Assembly: GCF_030733545.1 (NCBI RefSeq)
Contig: NZ_JASHIU010000017.1
Location: 1 to 43,082, forward strand
Length of the DNA: 43,082 nucleotides
Direction: 5' to 3'
Source: Oceanicaulis sp. MMSF_3324
GTDB taxonomy: Bacteria; Pseudomonadota; Alphaproteobacteria; Caulobacterales; Maricaulaceae
Positions 31,123-40,392 of the stretch are shown piece after piece. The position numbers were made by a program, and so were the translations under genes. Position 1 is the first letter of the stretch. Every line of letters begins with the position of its first letter. The notes under the pieces are model-generated. The model saw nothing but the letters and a program-made list of their open reading frames with translations, made no database searches and had not been told where the DNA came from.

Positions 31123-31224
31123 GCCCTGACAGCCCCGGATCGGTTCGCCTGTGACGCGCGTGATTAATTGCGCGGCAACCCGAACGGTGAAGGCTCCTCT
31201 CCTGCGTTCCTGGAGGGTCCATCC

Positions 31225-33564
31225 ATGCTGTCGAACTTTCCGATCACCTGGCGCATGATTGCGTCGGTCCTGCTGCCGATCCTGGCCTTGCTGTTTTTCG
31301 CCTCGAGCCTCGTCCTCAAGGATTGGCGCCTGGCCGAGGACATGAAGGTCGCCGAGGAAGCGACGGAATTCACCCGCGACATCAGCCAGCTGGTGCATGA
31401 ACTGCAACGTGAACGCGGCCGCTCCGCCGGGTTTGTGGGCAGCGGGGGCGAAACCACCTATCGCCGCCTGATGGACGAACAGCGCAACGCCACGGACACC
31501 GCATTGGCGGCCTATAGGGCGGCGCGCCGAGAAGTCACAGACACCCTGACCGACCCGGTCCTGCAATCAAAACTGCAGGAAATCGATGCCCAGCTCTCTG
31601 AACTTGAGGCGCACCGCAGCCAGGTCAATACGCTGTCCTTCGGTCTGGGCGATACGGTGCGGCCCTACACCCAGACCATTTCCAACATGCTTGAGACCGT
31701 TGCGGAACTGGCTCATTCTTCGAGGTCCGGGGAGCTGTCCACGCGCATAATCGGTCTGTTGAACATCATGAACGCCAAGGAGAATGCCGGCATCGAACGC
31801 GCGGTGGGCTCCAATATTTATGCATCCGGTCAGATCAATCCCGCCCTGCACCAGCGCGCCCTGCGGCTGATCGCGAGCCAGGACGCCTTTTTCCTGGAAT
31901 TCCGGGAGCTTCTGGGCCGGGAATGGGCCCAGCGTCTGGATGATGTCCTCGCCCGGCCTGAATCCATCGCTGTTGCCGATGCCCGGGAAAACCTGATCGC
32001 CGCAGGGTATGGTGCCCCGCTGGCCGACATGGCGGGCACCGAATGGTTCAACCTGACCACCGAACGCATTGAATTGCTGATGAACGTCGAAGTGGCGCTG
32101 GCGCAGGACATCATCGTCTATGCTCGAGAAGTTCAGGACCGAGCGCGTAACAACGCTCTGATTGCATTGGCCCTTACTCTCGTCGCACTCATCCTGACCA
32201 TTGCCGGGACCAGCGTGCTGATGAGCTCAGTGGTCGTCCCCCTGGGCAAGATCACCGAAGCCCTGAGCCGACTCGCCGCCGGTGAGAATGATGTCGAGAT
32301 CCAAGGCGCGCGCCGCAAGGATGAAATCGGAGTGCTCGCCCGCACTGCCGTGTCCTTCCAGCAGGCTATGGCGGCCCGTGAAGAGGCGGTGCGCGAACAG
32401 ACCCGCCTGGAGCAGACGGCCATGCAGGAACGGCGCAAAGTCCTGAACGAAATGGCCAAGAAAGTGGAAGCGGCCACGCTGGAATCAGTTGGGTCGGTGG
32501 CCAAATCCGCCCAGACCCTGACCACCAGCAGCGAAGCCATTCGCGCCAAACTCGCCAATGCCGGACAGACGGCCGAGCAGGTCACCCGGGCCACCGAACA
32601 GAATGTGAAACATTCCGGCCGCGCTTCCGAGCTGGCCTCGGAGCTGACCTCCGCCATCGGCGAGGTGACCCAGCAGATCACCCGCGGCGACCAGATGGCG
32701 CGCGACGCCATTGGAGAAGCGGATCGCTCGCGTCAGAGCGTGGAAGAGCTCAATGAAGCGGCTCAGCAGATCAACGACTTCATCGGCCTGATCACCGACA
32801 TCGCCGAACAAACCAACCTGCTGGCGCTGAACGCCACCATCGAAGCTGCGCGCGCCGGTGACGCCGGCAAGGGCTTTGCAGTGGTCGCCAGCGAGGTGAA
32901 GGCCCTGGCGGCGCAAACCAACCAGTCCACCACCCAGATCGCCGAGCGGGTCGCGCATATCCAGAGCCGCACCCAGTCCACAGTGGACGCCATGAACGCG
33001 ATCACCAGCTCGATCGAGACCATTGGCGAAGTGACCGCTTCGGTCGCGGCGGCCATGGAGGAGCAATCCGCCTCGACCGGCTCCCTGTCTGACTTCGTGG
33101 AACAGAACAGCCAGGCCATGACCCGCGTCAGCGAGCATATCGCCGAGCTGGTGGAGATCAGCAATCAATCGAGCCAGGACGCCGAGGAAATGGTCAAGCT
33201 GGTCGGCACCATGTCGGCCCGTGCGGAAGACGCCAACACCAATATTCCCAAGATCGTCCAGGACGCTGTGAAAGCAGCGGACAATCGCAAGGAAGGTCGC
33301 ATTCCGACCAATTACAATGCGACGCTTCTGATCGACAACAACGAACAGGATATCTGCATCCTGAACGCTTCCACCAACGGCATGCGGGTCATTTGCGCGG
33401 GCATCCGGAAGGGGCAGACCGTCAAGCTGACCAGCCCGGTGGTGACCGAATCCGCCACGGTCGCCTGGACCAAGAACGGGGAAGCCGGCCTCAAATTCAT
33501 TACCCCGATCACCGCCGACGCCCTGCAGGCGCTGCTGGATGCGGGAGCGGAAAAGGCGGCCTGA
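31225..33564 (+). CDS. chemoreceptor with NIT, HAMP, MCP and PilZ domains
   Basis: This 779-residue methyl-accepting protein starts at 31225, where GGAGGG precedes the ATG. TM1 is at about 10-30. A periplasmic nitrate/nitrite-sensor (NIT) type domain follows, with the diagnostic [18 protein letters not shown]2 ([20 protein letters not shown]) leads into a HAMP domain, then the MCP signalling hairpin with its conserved tip ([20 protein letters not shown]). After it comes a PilZ domain with both c-di-GMP motifs: RKEGR (688-692) and NASTNG (714-719). The receptor therefore probably senses a small anion or similar ligand outside and cyclic di-GMP inside. No che genes are adjacent. Confidence 0.93.
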   Translation: MLSNFPITWRMIASVLLPILALLFFASSLVLKDWRLAEDMKVAEEATEFTRDISQLVHELQRERGRSAGFVGSGGETTYRRLMDEQRNATDTALAAYRAARREVTDTLTDPVLQSKLQEIDAQLSELEAHRSQVNTLSFGLGDTVRPYTQTISNMLETVAELAHSSRSGELSTRIIGLLNIMNAKENAGIERAVGSNIYASGQINPALHQRALRLIASQDAFFLEFRELLGREWAQRLDDVLARPESIAVADARENLIAAGYGAPLADMAGTEWFNLTTERIELLMNVEVALAQDIIVYAREVQDRARNNALIALALTLVALILTIAGTSVLMSSVVVPLGKITEALSRLAAGENDVEIQGARRKDEIGVLARTAVSFQQAMAAREEAVREQTRLEQTAMQERRKVLNEMAKKVEAATLESVGSVAKSAQTLTTSSEAIRAKLANAGQTAEQVTRATEQNVKHSGRASELASELTSAIGEVTQQITRGDQMARDAIGEADRSRQSVEELNEAAQQINDFIGLITDIAEQTNLLALNATIEAARAGDAGKGFAVVASEVKALAAQTNQSTTQIAERVAHIQSRTQSTVDAMNAITSSIETIGEVTASVAAAMEEQSASTGSLSDFVEQNSQAMTRVSEHIAELVEISNQSSQDAEEMVKLVGTMSARAEDANTNIPKIVQDAVKAADNRKEGRIPTNYNATLLIDNNEQDICILNASTNGMRVICAGIRKGQTVKLTSPVVTESATVAWTKNGEAGLKFITPITADALQALLDAGAEKAA

Positions 33565-33583
33565 TGACGGAAGCGCGCGGGTC

Positions 33584-34159
33584 CTAACCCAGCTCCTTGA
33601 TGAACTGGTGCTTTAGAAGAGCCTGGGCTCGCGCGTTATCCATATCGGGATCTTCAGCCATAATCAGGCCCGCCAGACCGTCACGCAAAGCTTCCAGTCT
33701 GATAGCTGTGGTCTGCGCATCCTGAATCGTCCAGACGCCTGCCTGTGCACCGGCTTGCAAGACCTCAACAAGCCGCTCGCGCAGCTGTCTGCGAATCCTC
33801 GTCAGCGCTGCGCGTATGGGCGCATCTGCGGGAGCCAGTCGCTCCGCCTCTATCCAGAGCCTCCAGAACAGACGCGCTTCTTTCGTAAAAGCCTCACTGA
33901 CAAACCGATCCATGGCGGCCGCCGGGGCTTCTCCTGCGCGCCACAGATCGCTCACTGCGGCCTGGAAGAGTGTTTCCCAGGCGGCAGCGCGCAGCTCTGG
34001 CCATTTGAAATAATGGTTGAGCAAGCCACGACCGACCTGGGCGCGTTCTGTGACCATGCGTGTCTGCGCCTTCTCCAGGCCCCTTTCGTACACGATTTCG
34101 GCAGCCGCCTGGAATATCCGCGCGCGTCCCTCCCCGCGTGACAGTTTCGTATCATTCAT
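33584..34159 (-). CDS. TetR family repressor
   Basis: A 191-residue regulator. The helix-turn-helix is at residues 33-52 (TRMVTERAQVGRGLLNHYFK) within the usual TetR N-terminal domain (RARIFQAAAEIVYERGLEKA). The C-terminal ligand domain is variable (ALRDGLAGLIMAEDPD). GAGG lies seven bases before ATG 34159. It is divergent from the DUF418 gene, and the 65-base intergenic region contains two copies of a symmetrical operator. I infer repression of both genes, relieved by an unknown small molecule. Confidence 0.93.
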   Translation of the reverse strand: MNDTKLSRGEGRARIFQAAAEIVYERGLEKAQTRMVTERAQVGRGLLNHYFKWPELRAAAWETLFQAAVSDLWRAGEAPAAAMDRFVSEAFTKEARLFWRLWIEAERLAPADAPIRAALTRIRRQLRERLVEVLQAGAQAGVWTIQDAQTTAIRLEALRDGLAGLIMAEDPDMDNARAQALLKHQFIKELG

Positions 34160-34176
34160 GTCTGCCTCGTTGACCG

Positions 34177-34213
34177 TTGAGCAGTGGCTCAATAAGATTG
34201 AGCCACTGCTCAA
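34177..34213. promoter_or_regulatory. double TetR operator between tetR-type and DUF418 genes
   Basis: The 37-base element is a perfect 17-bp inverted repeat with a three-base centre. Each arm is itself nearly palindromic: TTGAGCAGTGGCTCAA at 34177-34192 and TTGAGCCACTGCTCAA at 34198-34213, both TTGAGC-N4-GCTCAA. It lies 12 bases before the DUF418 start and 18 bases from the repressor start. Two dimers could bind side by side. Confidence 0.85.
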
Positions 34214-34224
34214 TTGGAGTTCAC

Positions 34225-35376
34225 ATGACCGCGCCAAACCGCAACGCCGTCGTCGACACCTTACGCACAGCCGCCCTCATCGGCATCTGTGTTGTGAACC
34301 TGCCCTATATGGGTCTCGCTCCGGCGCAGACCCTGACCTGGCCAGACAGCGCGCCGGATCAGATCGCCGTCCTGGTCACGGCTGTCTTCTTTGAAGCCAA
34401 GTTCTTTGTCTTGTTCTCCTTCCTGTTCGGTTGGGGCATCGAGATACAACAACGCGCCGCCCAGCACGCCGGAGCGAACGCCGGTCGCCGGTATCGACGC
34501 CGCATGGTGATGCTGGCCGTGTTCGGCATTCTGCACGCCCTCCTGGTTTTTTCAGGCGATATCCTCTTGCTCTACAGCCTGGTGGGCAGCCTGATCTGGT
34601 TTTTGAGACGCGCGTCTCCCGCCCGCCTGATCGGCGTTGCACTGAGTCTGATCGCACTGAGCCTGTTGGGCCTCACGCTTGTTGGCATGGTCTTGAGTCT
34701 GGCTCCGCCCCTGGCTCAGGATCTGACACCGGGTCTGTCCGGAGACTATCTCGATACCGTGCAGGCGCGAATTGAGGACTGGCCTGAAACCTTCCTGTTC
34801 CTGATCCTGTTTCAGGGCCCGCTGGCCGCCAGCGCTTTCGCAGCGGGCCTTGCGGCGGCTAAGCTGGGCGTGCTTGATCCCTCTGCCACACACTGGCGGC
34901 GGCGTTGCGGGACCGCCCTGCCGATTCTACTCGCTGTGGGTTTGCCCCTGAATATCGCCTATGCTCTGGCCGCCAGCGGTCCGGGACTGGGCTGGGGCGA
35001 AATTGCTGAATGGCTGGGCTTCATCTCGATCGCTCTGGGCGCGCCAGTGCTGACACTGGCCTATATCTGCGTGGTTCGACTCGCCCAGGATCGGTTGAAA
35101 CTGCCCCCTCTTCTGGTACTGGCGGGGCGCAACTCACTGTCGAGCTATGTCCTACAAGGCGTCTTGGCCGGATTTATTTTTGGTGGTTATGGATTGGGTC
35201 TATTCGGGCAGATGAGTCAGCTTGGCCTCTACCCGCTGAGCATTGCGGTCGCCCTGGTCTCAATGGTTTTGACCGGTCTTTATGCGCGCGTCTCGGGCCG
35301 TGGCCCGCTCGAAACCCTATTACGACGCGTAACCCATGCCCCATCTCATCAGCACACGCTCGGGGCACAATCATGA
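34225..35376 (+). CDS. DUF418 multi-pass membrane protein
   Basis: A 383-residue membrane protein with about eight to ten hydrophobic helices. The N-terminus (RNAVVDTLRTAALIGICVVNL) and the LFSFLFGWGIEIQQRA segment with RRYRRRMVMLAVFGILHALL are typical of the DUF418/YeiB family. The DUF418 domain itself is the C-terminal part (RNSLSSYVLQGVLAGFIFGG). GGAG lies five bases before ATG 34225. It is controlled by the divergent TetR gene, so it is probably induced by a compound that it helps to move or modify. The next gene overlaps its stop (ATGA). The family has no firm function. Confidence 0.9.
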   Translation: MTAPNRNAVVDTLRTAALIGICVVNLPYMGLAPAQTLTWPDSAPDQIAVLVTAVFFEAKFFVLFSFLFGWGIEIQQRAAQHAGANAGRRYRRRMVMLAVFGILHALLVFSGDILLLYSLVGSLIWFLRRASPARLIGVALSLIALSLLGLTLVGMVLSLAPPLAQDLTPGLSGDYLDTVQARIEDWPETFLFLILFQGPLAASAFAAGLAAAKLGVLDPSATHWRRRCGTALPILLAVGLPLNIAYALAASGPGLGWGEIAEWLGFISIALGAPVLTLAYICVVRLAQDRLKLPPLLVLAGRNSLSSYVLQGVLAGFIFGGYGLGLFGQMSQLGLYPLSIAVALVSMVLTGLYARVSGRGPLETLLRRVTHAPSHQHTLGAQS

Positions 35377-35951
35377 GGGCGCGACTGACACTCTGGCTCG
35401 GATGCATCGTCCTCGCCAGCTGCGCCACGCCCCCTGCTCCCCACACGACCGCTGAAAGGGCGGCTTTGTCCGGAACCTGGCGTTTGCCCGACACTCAGGG
35501 ATGGGTCGAGCTGGGGCCCTGCCCGGAGGCGCAGCACAGGCTCTGCGGCATATTGGTCGGGTTTGACGGGGATCATGCAGCGCGTGATTTCATTCATCCC
35601 GATTTCCGGTCCTGGGGCGAGCTTGCCTGTGGCTCTGAAATCGTTTTGTCAGCCGAGCATTATCCGATGGCTGACGTCTGGCGCGGCCAGGTCTACCAGC
35701 GCTCGGAGGGGCGGATTGTGGATGCGGAGCTGAAACTCACCTCACCAAGGACGCTGGATGTTCTGCTTTATGAAGGGGCGAACCTGGATGAGGGCGTGTC
35801 CTTGGCGATCTTTGCAGCGCTTGGCAGTCCGCCAGATCTGATCGATCTGGGCGATTACGGGCTCCGGGTCATCATGGGACGCGAACTGTTCGGACAGTCC
35901 CAGATATGGAGACAGAGCGCCCTGCCCGACACCATGGCGTGCCCGCCTTGA
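35373..35951 (+). CDS. DUF2147-like lipoprotein
   Basis: A 192-residue lipoprotein with signal LTLWLGCIVLASC (lipobox LASC, Cys17). The mature part begins GTWRLPDTQGWVELGPCPEAQHRLCG, which resembles the start of DUF2147 domains (G-W-x-T, C-LCG), and continues with a beta-rich pattern including VWRGQVYQRSEGRIVDAELKL. Four cysteines could form two disulfides. Its start overlaps the DUF418 stop, so it probably belongs to the TetR-controlled operon. The family's function is unknown. The assignment is moderate because the central motif is divergent. Confidence 0.7.
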   Translation: MRARLTLWLGCIVLASCATPPAPHTTAERAALSGTWRLPDTQGWVELGPCPEAQHRLCGILVGFDGDHAARDFIHPDFRSWGELACGSEIVLSAEHYPMADVWRGQVYQRSEGRIVDAELKLTSPRTLDVLLYEGANLDEGVSLAIFAALGSPPDLIDLGDYGLRVIMGRELFGQSQIWRQSALPDTMACPP

Positions 35952-36002
35952 GCGCCCAGGCAGACCATTGACGACGCTTGAAGATTGCGGCTCATTGGCC
36001 GC

Positions 36003-37022
36003 ATGAATTTTCTCTCCGACACCACCGCCCCCGCCCATCCCGCCATACTGGACGCCCTTGGCCGGGCGAATGAGGGCTTTGCCCCCAGCTATGGCGCCGA
36101 TCCGGTCAGCGCGCGTGTGAAAGCGCAATTATGCGAACTGTTCGAGACCGATCTCGACGTGGTGTTCACCACCTCGGGCACCGCATCGAACGCGCTGGCG
36201 CTCTCTGTGCTCTGCCCGCCGGATGCCATGGTGCTGTGTCACGACGAAGCCCATATCCATCGCGATGAACGCGGCGCGCCGGAATTCTTCACCAAGGGCG
36301 GCAAGCTGCTGCCCCTGCACGGGGATCACGCCAAGATCAGCCCGGACTCGCTGGCGGATGCGCTCAAGCAATGGCCGAACGATTTCGTCCACGCGACCCC
36401 GCCCGCTGTGCTGAGCCTGTCCCAGCTCAATGAATCAGGCTGCGCCTACAGCCTGGACGAGCTGGACGCGCTGATCCGCCCGGCGAAAGCGCATGAGCTG
36501 CACATCCATATGGACGGGGCGCGATTCTCGAACGCGTTGGCCACGCTGGGCTGCAGCCCGGCCGAGATGACCTGGAAGGCGGGCGTGGACATTCTCAGCC
36601 TGGGCGCGACCAAGAACGGCGCCATGGCGAGCGAGGCCGTGCTGCTCTTCCCCGACATGCAGGACCGCCTGCCGCGTCTTCTGGCCAATCAGAAACGGGC
36701 CGGCCTGATGCTGCCCAAGATGCGCTATGTCTCCGCCCAGATGGGCGCCTGGCTGGAGGATGAGCTCTGGCTCGACCTCGCCCGCAAGGCCAATGCCGCC
36801 GCCAAGCGCCTGTCTGACGGGCTGGCGGCGCTGGAGGGCGCGGAGCTGGTCCACCCCACCCATGGCAATGAGGTCTTCATCCGCCTTGAGGACAGCCTGG
36901 CCGCGCGCCTGCGCGACGCCGGCGCCGGATTTTACAGCTGGCCCGATGGCTCGGCCCGGTTTGTGGCGAGCTGGTGCACGACCGAAGCGGATATCAGCGC
37001 CGTGCTGGAGGCGGCGCGCTAG
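36003..37022 (+). CDS. threonine aldolase-like PLP lyase
   Basis: A 339-residue beta-eliminating lyase of fold type I, like low-specificity L-threonine aldolase (glycine plus acetaldehyde from threonine). Family features are FLSDTTAPAHPAIL and SYGADPVSARV at the N-terminus, the FTTSGTASNALALS phosphate loop, HIHMDGARFSNAL with the PLP-nitrogen aspartate, and the Schiff-base lysine in LSLGATKNGAM. The ATG at 36003 starts the homology; no good ribosome-binding site is visible. It stands alone. Members of this family differ in substrate stereochemistry and range, so the name ltaE is not assigned. Confidence 0.9.
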   Translation: MNFLSDTTAPAHPAILDALGRANEGFAPSYGADPVSARVKAQLCELFETDLDVVFTTSGTASNALALSVLCPPDAMVLCHDEAHIHRDERGAPEFFTKGGKLLPLHGDHAKISPDSLADALKQWPNDFVHATPPAVLSLSQLNESGCAYSLDELDALIRPAKAHELHIHMDGARFSNALATLGCSPAEMTWKAGVDILSLGATKNGAMASEAVLLFPDMQDRLPRLLANQKRAGLMLPKMRYVSAQMGAWLEDELWLDLARKANAAAKRLSDGLAALEGAELVHPTHGNEVFIRLEDSLAARLRDAGAGFYSWPDGSARFVASWCTTEADISAVLEAAR

Positions 37023-37094
37023 AGAGCGCCCGCACCGCAAAGCTGGCGGAACAGGCGCACCGACTAAGCTGCGCCTGCCCGTCAATTCGCTGGC

Positions 37095-37382
37095 CTAGAG
37101 CCCGAATTCCCAGCATTCATGCAGGGACCAGAATCCGCCCGGCGGCCGACAGACCACATATTGGCATTGCTGGTCGCCCGTCACCGGGTCGAGTCCGGAA
37201 TAGGCCTCGCAATAATCCGGCAGGCGCCCCGGAAGCAGGCGGGCAATCTCGTTGGAACTCAGTCGCTTGGACAGATCCACACTCTGTTCGGCCGAGGGGG
37301 CCGGCTCCGGCGTCTCGACCTTGGGATCCGCCTCCGGCGCGCTGAAAGCCAGCGCTGCGGAGACCGTGATAAGCGTAAGCAT
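37095..37382 (-). CDS. small secreted protein, 95 aa
   Basis: The product has a signal peptide (MLTLITVSAALAFSAPEADP) followed by a Pro/Glu-rich linker and a compact C-terminal part with four cysteines (LPDYCEAYSG, QQCQYVVCRPPGG, LHECWEFGL). The cysteines suggest two disulfides in the periplasm. GGGGAG lies seven bases before the ATG at 37382. I recognise no family. It stands between the threonine-aldolase-like gene and the response regulator with no obvious operon. Confidence 0.65.
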   Translation of the reverse strand: MLTLITVSAALAFSAPEADPKVETPEPAPSAEQSVDLSKRLSSNEIARLLPGRLPDYCEAYSGLDPVTGDQQCQYVVCRPPGGFWSLHECWEFGL

Positions 37383-37472
37383 CGTGTCACTCCCCTTTTC
37401 AATCAACAGGAGAAGCGTGACACGGAAAGCGCGAAATAAAAAGCCTGAGGCGCGATTTTTGCAACCCAGAGG

Positions 37473-37982
37473 CTAGCTTTTATCGCCTTCCTTGTCGCTG
37501 ATGCGGCGCATCGGGCCTGAATAGCGCGGGTCCTGACGGCGGCGGCGGTCCGGACCGAAATAGCCCGGCGTCTTCACGAAGCGCCGCGGCCGCTCGATCA
37601 GCGTCACCAGGCGGTTATACAGGTCCACCGGCCGCACCGGCTTGGCCAGGTATTCGTTCACGCCCGCATTGATCGCCTCGAGCACCTTGGAGCGGTCGGT
37701 ATGGCCCGACACCATGACGATGGGCAGATACTTGTTCGGGCTGTCGGATGCGGTGCGGATCAGCCGGGTGAATTCCAACCCGTCCACATCGCCCAGCATG
37801 TAGTCCACCAGCGCCAGATCGGGGTTGGCGTTGCGCATCAGCTCGAACGCGTCCGCCGCGTCGCGGGTCTCGATCACCGAGCGCACGCCAAACCCTTGCA
37901 GGATGGTGCGCAAGATCGAGGACATGTGCGCGTTATCTTCAACGATAAGCACCCGGATGCGTTCGAAACTGCCTTGGGACAT
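37473..37982 (-). CDS. single-domain response regulator with basic tail
   Basis: A 169-residue CheY-like receiver. The acidic pocket is Glu15-Asp16, the phosphoacceptor is Asp60 (LALVDYM), the switch Ser/Thr is in VMVSGH and Lys114 is in YLAKPV. After the receiver a basic tail reads FVKTPGYFGPDRRRRQDPRYSGPMRR, a pattern seen on several single-domain receivers of Caulobacter relatives. There is no DNA-binding domain, so it acts by protein contact. No histidine kinase is adjacent. Downstream (37436-37458) a weak GCC-TCA-GGC stem with TTTTTATTT could be its terminator. Confidence 0.92.
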   Translation of the reverse strand: MSQGSFERIRVLIVEDNAHMSSILRTILQGFGVRSVIETRDAADAFELMRNANPDLALVDYMLGDVDGLEFTRLIRTASDSPNKYLPIVMVSGHTDRSKVLEAINAGVNEYLAKPVRPVDLYNRLVTLIERPRRFVKTPGYFGPDRRRRQDPRYSGPMRRISDKEGDKS

Positions 37983-38104
37983 GGCGCTTTAGCGACCCTG
38001 CTGATTGAATTGTCTGCGACGCACAGTGCCTCACAAACGGTTAAACAAGACTTGCAGCCCAGCGCCCCCTGTTCAAGCGGGTTTGACAATCCCATATTGC
38101 CCCC

Positions 38105-40291
38105 ATGCCCAAACTGACCCGAGACGACAGCGCCCTCACCCCGCAAGGCGTCGAGGACATGGCCCAGGCCGATTTCGTGATGGACAAGCCCGCCCAGGGC
38201 GCCATCAAGGATCCGCTGAGCCTGCCCGCCAACTGGACCCCGCACCGCCCTGACCGCCCGGACAAATCCGAAGGCGGTCAGAAATTCCAGATGGTCTCCG
38301 ACTACGAACCCGCTGGCGACCAGCCCCATGCGATCGCGGAGCTGGTGGACGGCGTTTCCCAGCAGGAGAGAGACCAGGTTCTCCTCGGCGTCACCGGCTC
38401 GGGCAAGACCTTCACCATGGCGAAAGTCATTGAAAAGGTTCAGCGTCCGGCCCTGATCCTGGCGCCGAACAAGACGCTGGCGGCGCAGTTGTACGGCGAA
38501 TTCAAGGATTTCTTTCCCCATAATGCGGTGGAGTATTTCGTCTCCTACTACGACTACTACCAGCCCGAAGCCTATGTGCCGCGCACCGACACCTACATAG
38601 AAAAAGAATCCACCATCAACGAGGCCATCGACCGGATGCGCCACGCCGCCACCCGCTCCATCCTGGAGCGCGACGACGTCATCATCGTCGCCTCGGTGAG
38701 CTGCATTTACGGCATCGGCTCGGTCGAGACCTACACCGCCATGGTATTCGATCTGGAGGTGGGGGCGGAAAAGGATCCGCGCGAAGTGATGCGCGACCTC
38801 GTCTCGCTGCAATACACCCGCAATGACGCCGCTTTCCAGCGCGGCACCTTCCGGGTGCGCGGCGATGTGCTGGAAATCTTCCCGGCCCACTATGACGCCC
38901 GCGCCTGGCGGATCAGCTTCTTTGGCGACGAGATCGAGCGCATCCAGGAGTTCGAGGTCCTCACCGGCGCCCCCATTGGCGATCTGGAGAAGGTCCGCGT
39001 CTACGCCAACTCCCACTATGTCACCCCGCGCCCGACGCTGAACCAGGCCATCGCCAGCATCAAGACCGAGCTTGCCGAGCGCCTGGAATGGATGGAGGCC
39101 AATGGCAAGCTCTTGGAAGCCCAGCGCCTGCAACAGCGCACCGAGTTCGATCTTGAAATGCTCGAGGCCACGGGCTCCTGCATGGGGATCGAGAACTATT
39201 CGCGCTATCTCACCGGCCGCAAGCCCGGCGAGCCGCCCCCCACCATGTTCGAATACCTGCCCGACAATGCGCTGGTCTTCATCGATGAAAGCCATGTCAC
39301 CGTGCCCCAGCTGGGCGCGATGTACAAAGGCGACTTCAACCGCAAGCGCACCCTGGCCGAGCACGGCTTCCGCCTGCCCTCCTGCATGGATAACCGCCCC
39401 CTCAAATTTGAGGAATGGGAGGCCATGCGCCCGCAGACCCTCCACGTCTCCGCCACGCCCGGCAAATGGGAGCTGAACCAGACCGGCGGCGTCTTCACCG
39501 AACAGGTGATCCGCCCCACCGGCCTGATCGACCCGCCGGTCGAAGTGCGCCCGGTGCAGACCGACACCTCCTCCCAGGTCGATGACATCATCGAGGAGGC
39601 GCGCCAGACCGCCGAGGCCGGCTATCGCACCCTCATCACCACCCTCACCAAGAAGATGGCCGAGGATCTGACCGAATACATGCACGAGCAGGGGCTAAAG
39701 GTCCGCTACATGCACTCCGACATCGACACGGTGGAGCGGATCGAGCTGATCCGCGATCTGCGCCTCGGCGAATACGACGTCCTTGTGGGCATCAACCTCT
39801 TGCGCGAGGGCCTCGACATCCCCGAATGCGGCCTTGTGGGCATTCTCGATGCGGACAAGGAAGGCTTCCTGCGCTCAGAAACCAGCCTCGTGCAGACCAT
39901 CGGCCGCGCGGCGCGGAACGCCGATGCGCGCGTGATCCTCTATGCCGACCGCATCACCGGCTCCATGGAGCGGGCCATGCAGGAGACCGAGCGCCGCCGC
40001 GAGAAACAGATCGCCCATAACCAGGAGCACGGCATCACCCCGCGCACCGTCACCCGCGGCGTCAGCGATATCCTGCAAGGCGTGATGGAAGAAACCGCCA
40101 AGGGCCGCGGCAAGAAACGCGACAAGAAGCGCGACCGCGCCGTCGCCGAGGATCAGGCCCGCTTCGAACCCAACAATCTCAAGGCCACGATTGCGGATCT
40201 CGAAAAACGCATGCGCGAAGCCGCGGCGGATCTGGAGTTTGAAGAAGCGGCGCGCCTACGCGATGAGATCAAGAAGCTGGAGGGGGGTTAG
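38105..40291 (+). CDS. uvrB: excinuclease ABC subunit B, UvrB
   Basis: This 728-residue helicase-like protein verifies damage and loads UvrC in nucleotide excision repair. Walker A is [14 protein letters not shown], and the damage-binding beta-hairpin is [21 protein letters not shown]. The DESH motif II is [14 protein letters not shown]. Helicase motifs V and VI follow ([16 protein letters not shown] and QTIGRAARN). The C-terminal UVR domain that binds UvrC is [31 protein letters not shown]. The N-terminus carries about 50 extra residues before the conserved fold. The last codons lie in a G-run at the border of an AT-rich island. Confidence 0.98.
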   Translation: MPKLTRDDSALTPQGVEDMAQADFVMDKPAQGAIKDPLSLPANWTPHRPDRPDKSEGGQKFQMVSDYEPAGDQPHAIAELVDGVSQQERDQVLLGVTGSGKTFTMAKVIEKVQRPALILAPNKTLAAQLYGEFKDFFPHNAVEYFVSYYDYYQPEAYVPRTDTYIEKESTINEAIDRMRHAATRSILERDDVIIVASVSCIYGIGSVETYTAMVFDLEVGAEKDPREVMRDLVSLQYTRNDAAFQRGTFRVRGDVLEIFPAHYDARAWRISFFGDEIERIQEFEVLTGAPIGDLEKVRVYANSHYVTPRPTLNQAIASIKTELAERLEWMEANGKLLEAQRLQQRTEFDLEMLEATGSCMGIENYSRYLTGRKPGEPPPTMFEYLPDNALVFIDESHVTVPQLGAMYKGDFNRKRTLAEHGFRLPSCMDNRPLKFEEWEAMRPQTLHVSATPGKWELNQTGGVFTEQVIRPTGLIDPPVEVRPVQTDTSSQVDDIIEEARQTAEAGYRTLITTLTKKMAEDLTEYMHEQGLKVRYMHSDIDTVERIELIRDLRLGEYDVLVGINLLREGLDIPECGLVGILDADKEGFLRSETSLVQTIGRAARNADARVILYADRITGSMERAMQETERRREKQIAHNQEHGITPRTVTRGVSDILQGVMEETAKGRGKKRDKKRDRAVAEDQARFEPNNLKATIADLEKRMREAAADLEFEEAARLRDEIKKLEGG

Positions 40292-40297
40292 GGGAGA
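40279..40297 (+). repeat. left arm of an imperfect inverted repeat at island border
   Basis: GGAGGGGGGTTAGGGGAGA, which contains the uvrB stop codon. Its minus-strand counterpart at 43056-43074 reads GGTGGGGGATAGGGGGACA; roughly 15 of 19 positions agree with small gaps. The two copies sit on the two sides of the AT-rich segment. Simple G-runs can match by chance, so the meaning is uncertain. Confidence 0.35.
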
Positions 40298-40392
40298 ATA
40301 TAAACAAACACTCAAGAAAATTAGAATTCACCATAAAATAACACCCAAAAACAAGCGACACACTTAATAGAAGAACACCAAAACAAATACAA

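Noticed and set aside
37874-39685. Long antisense frame of about 600 codons over uvrB
   Set aside because: uvrB is unmistakable on the other strand. The antisense product is Gly/Val/His-rich with no motif or ribosome-binding site.
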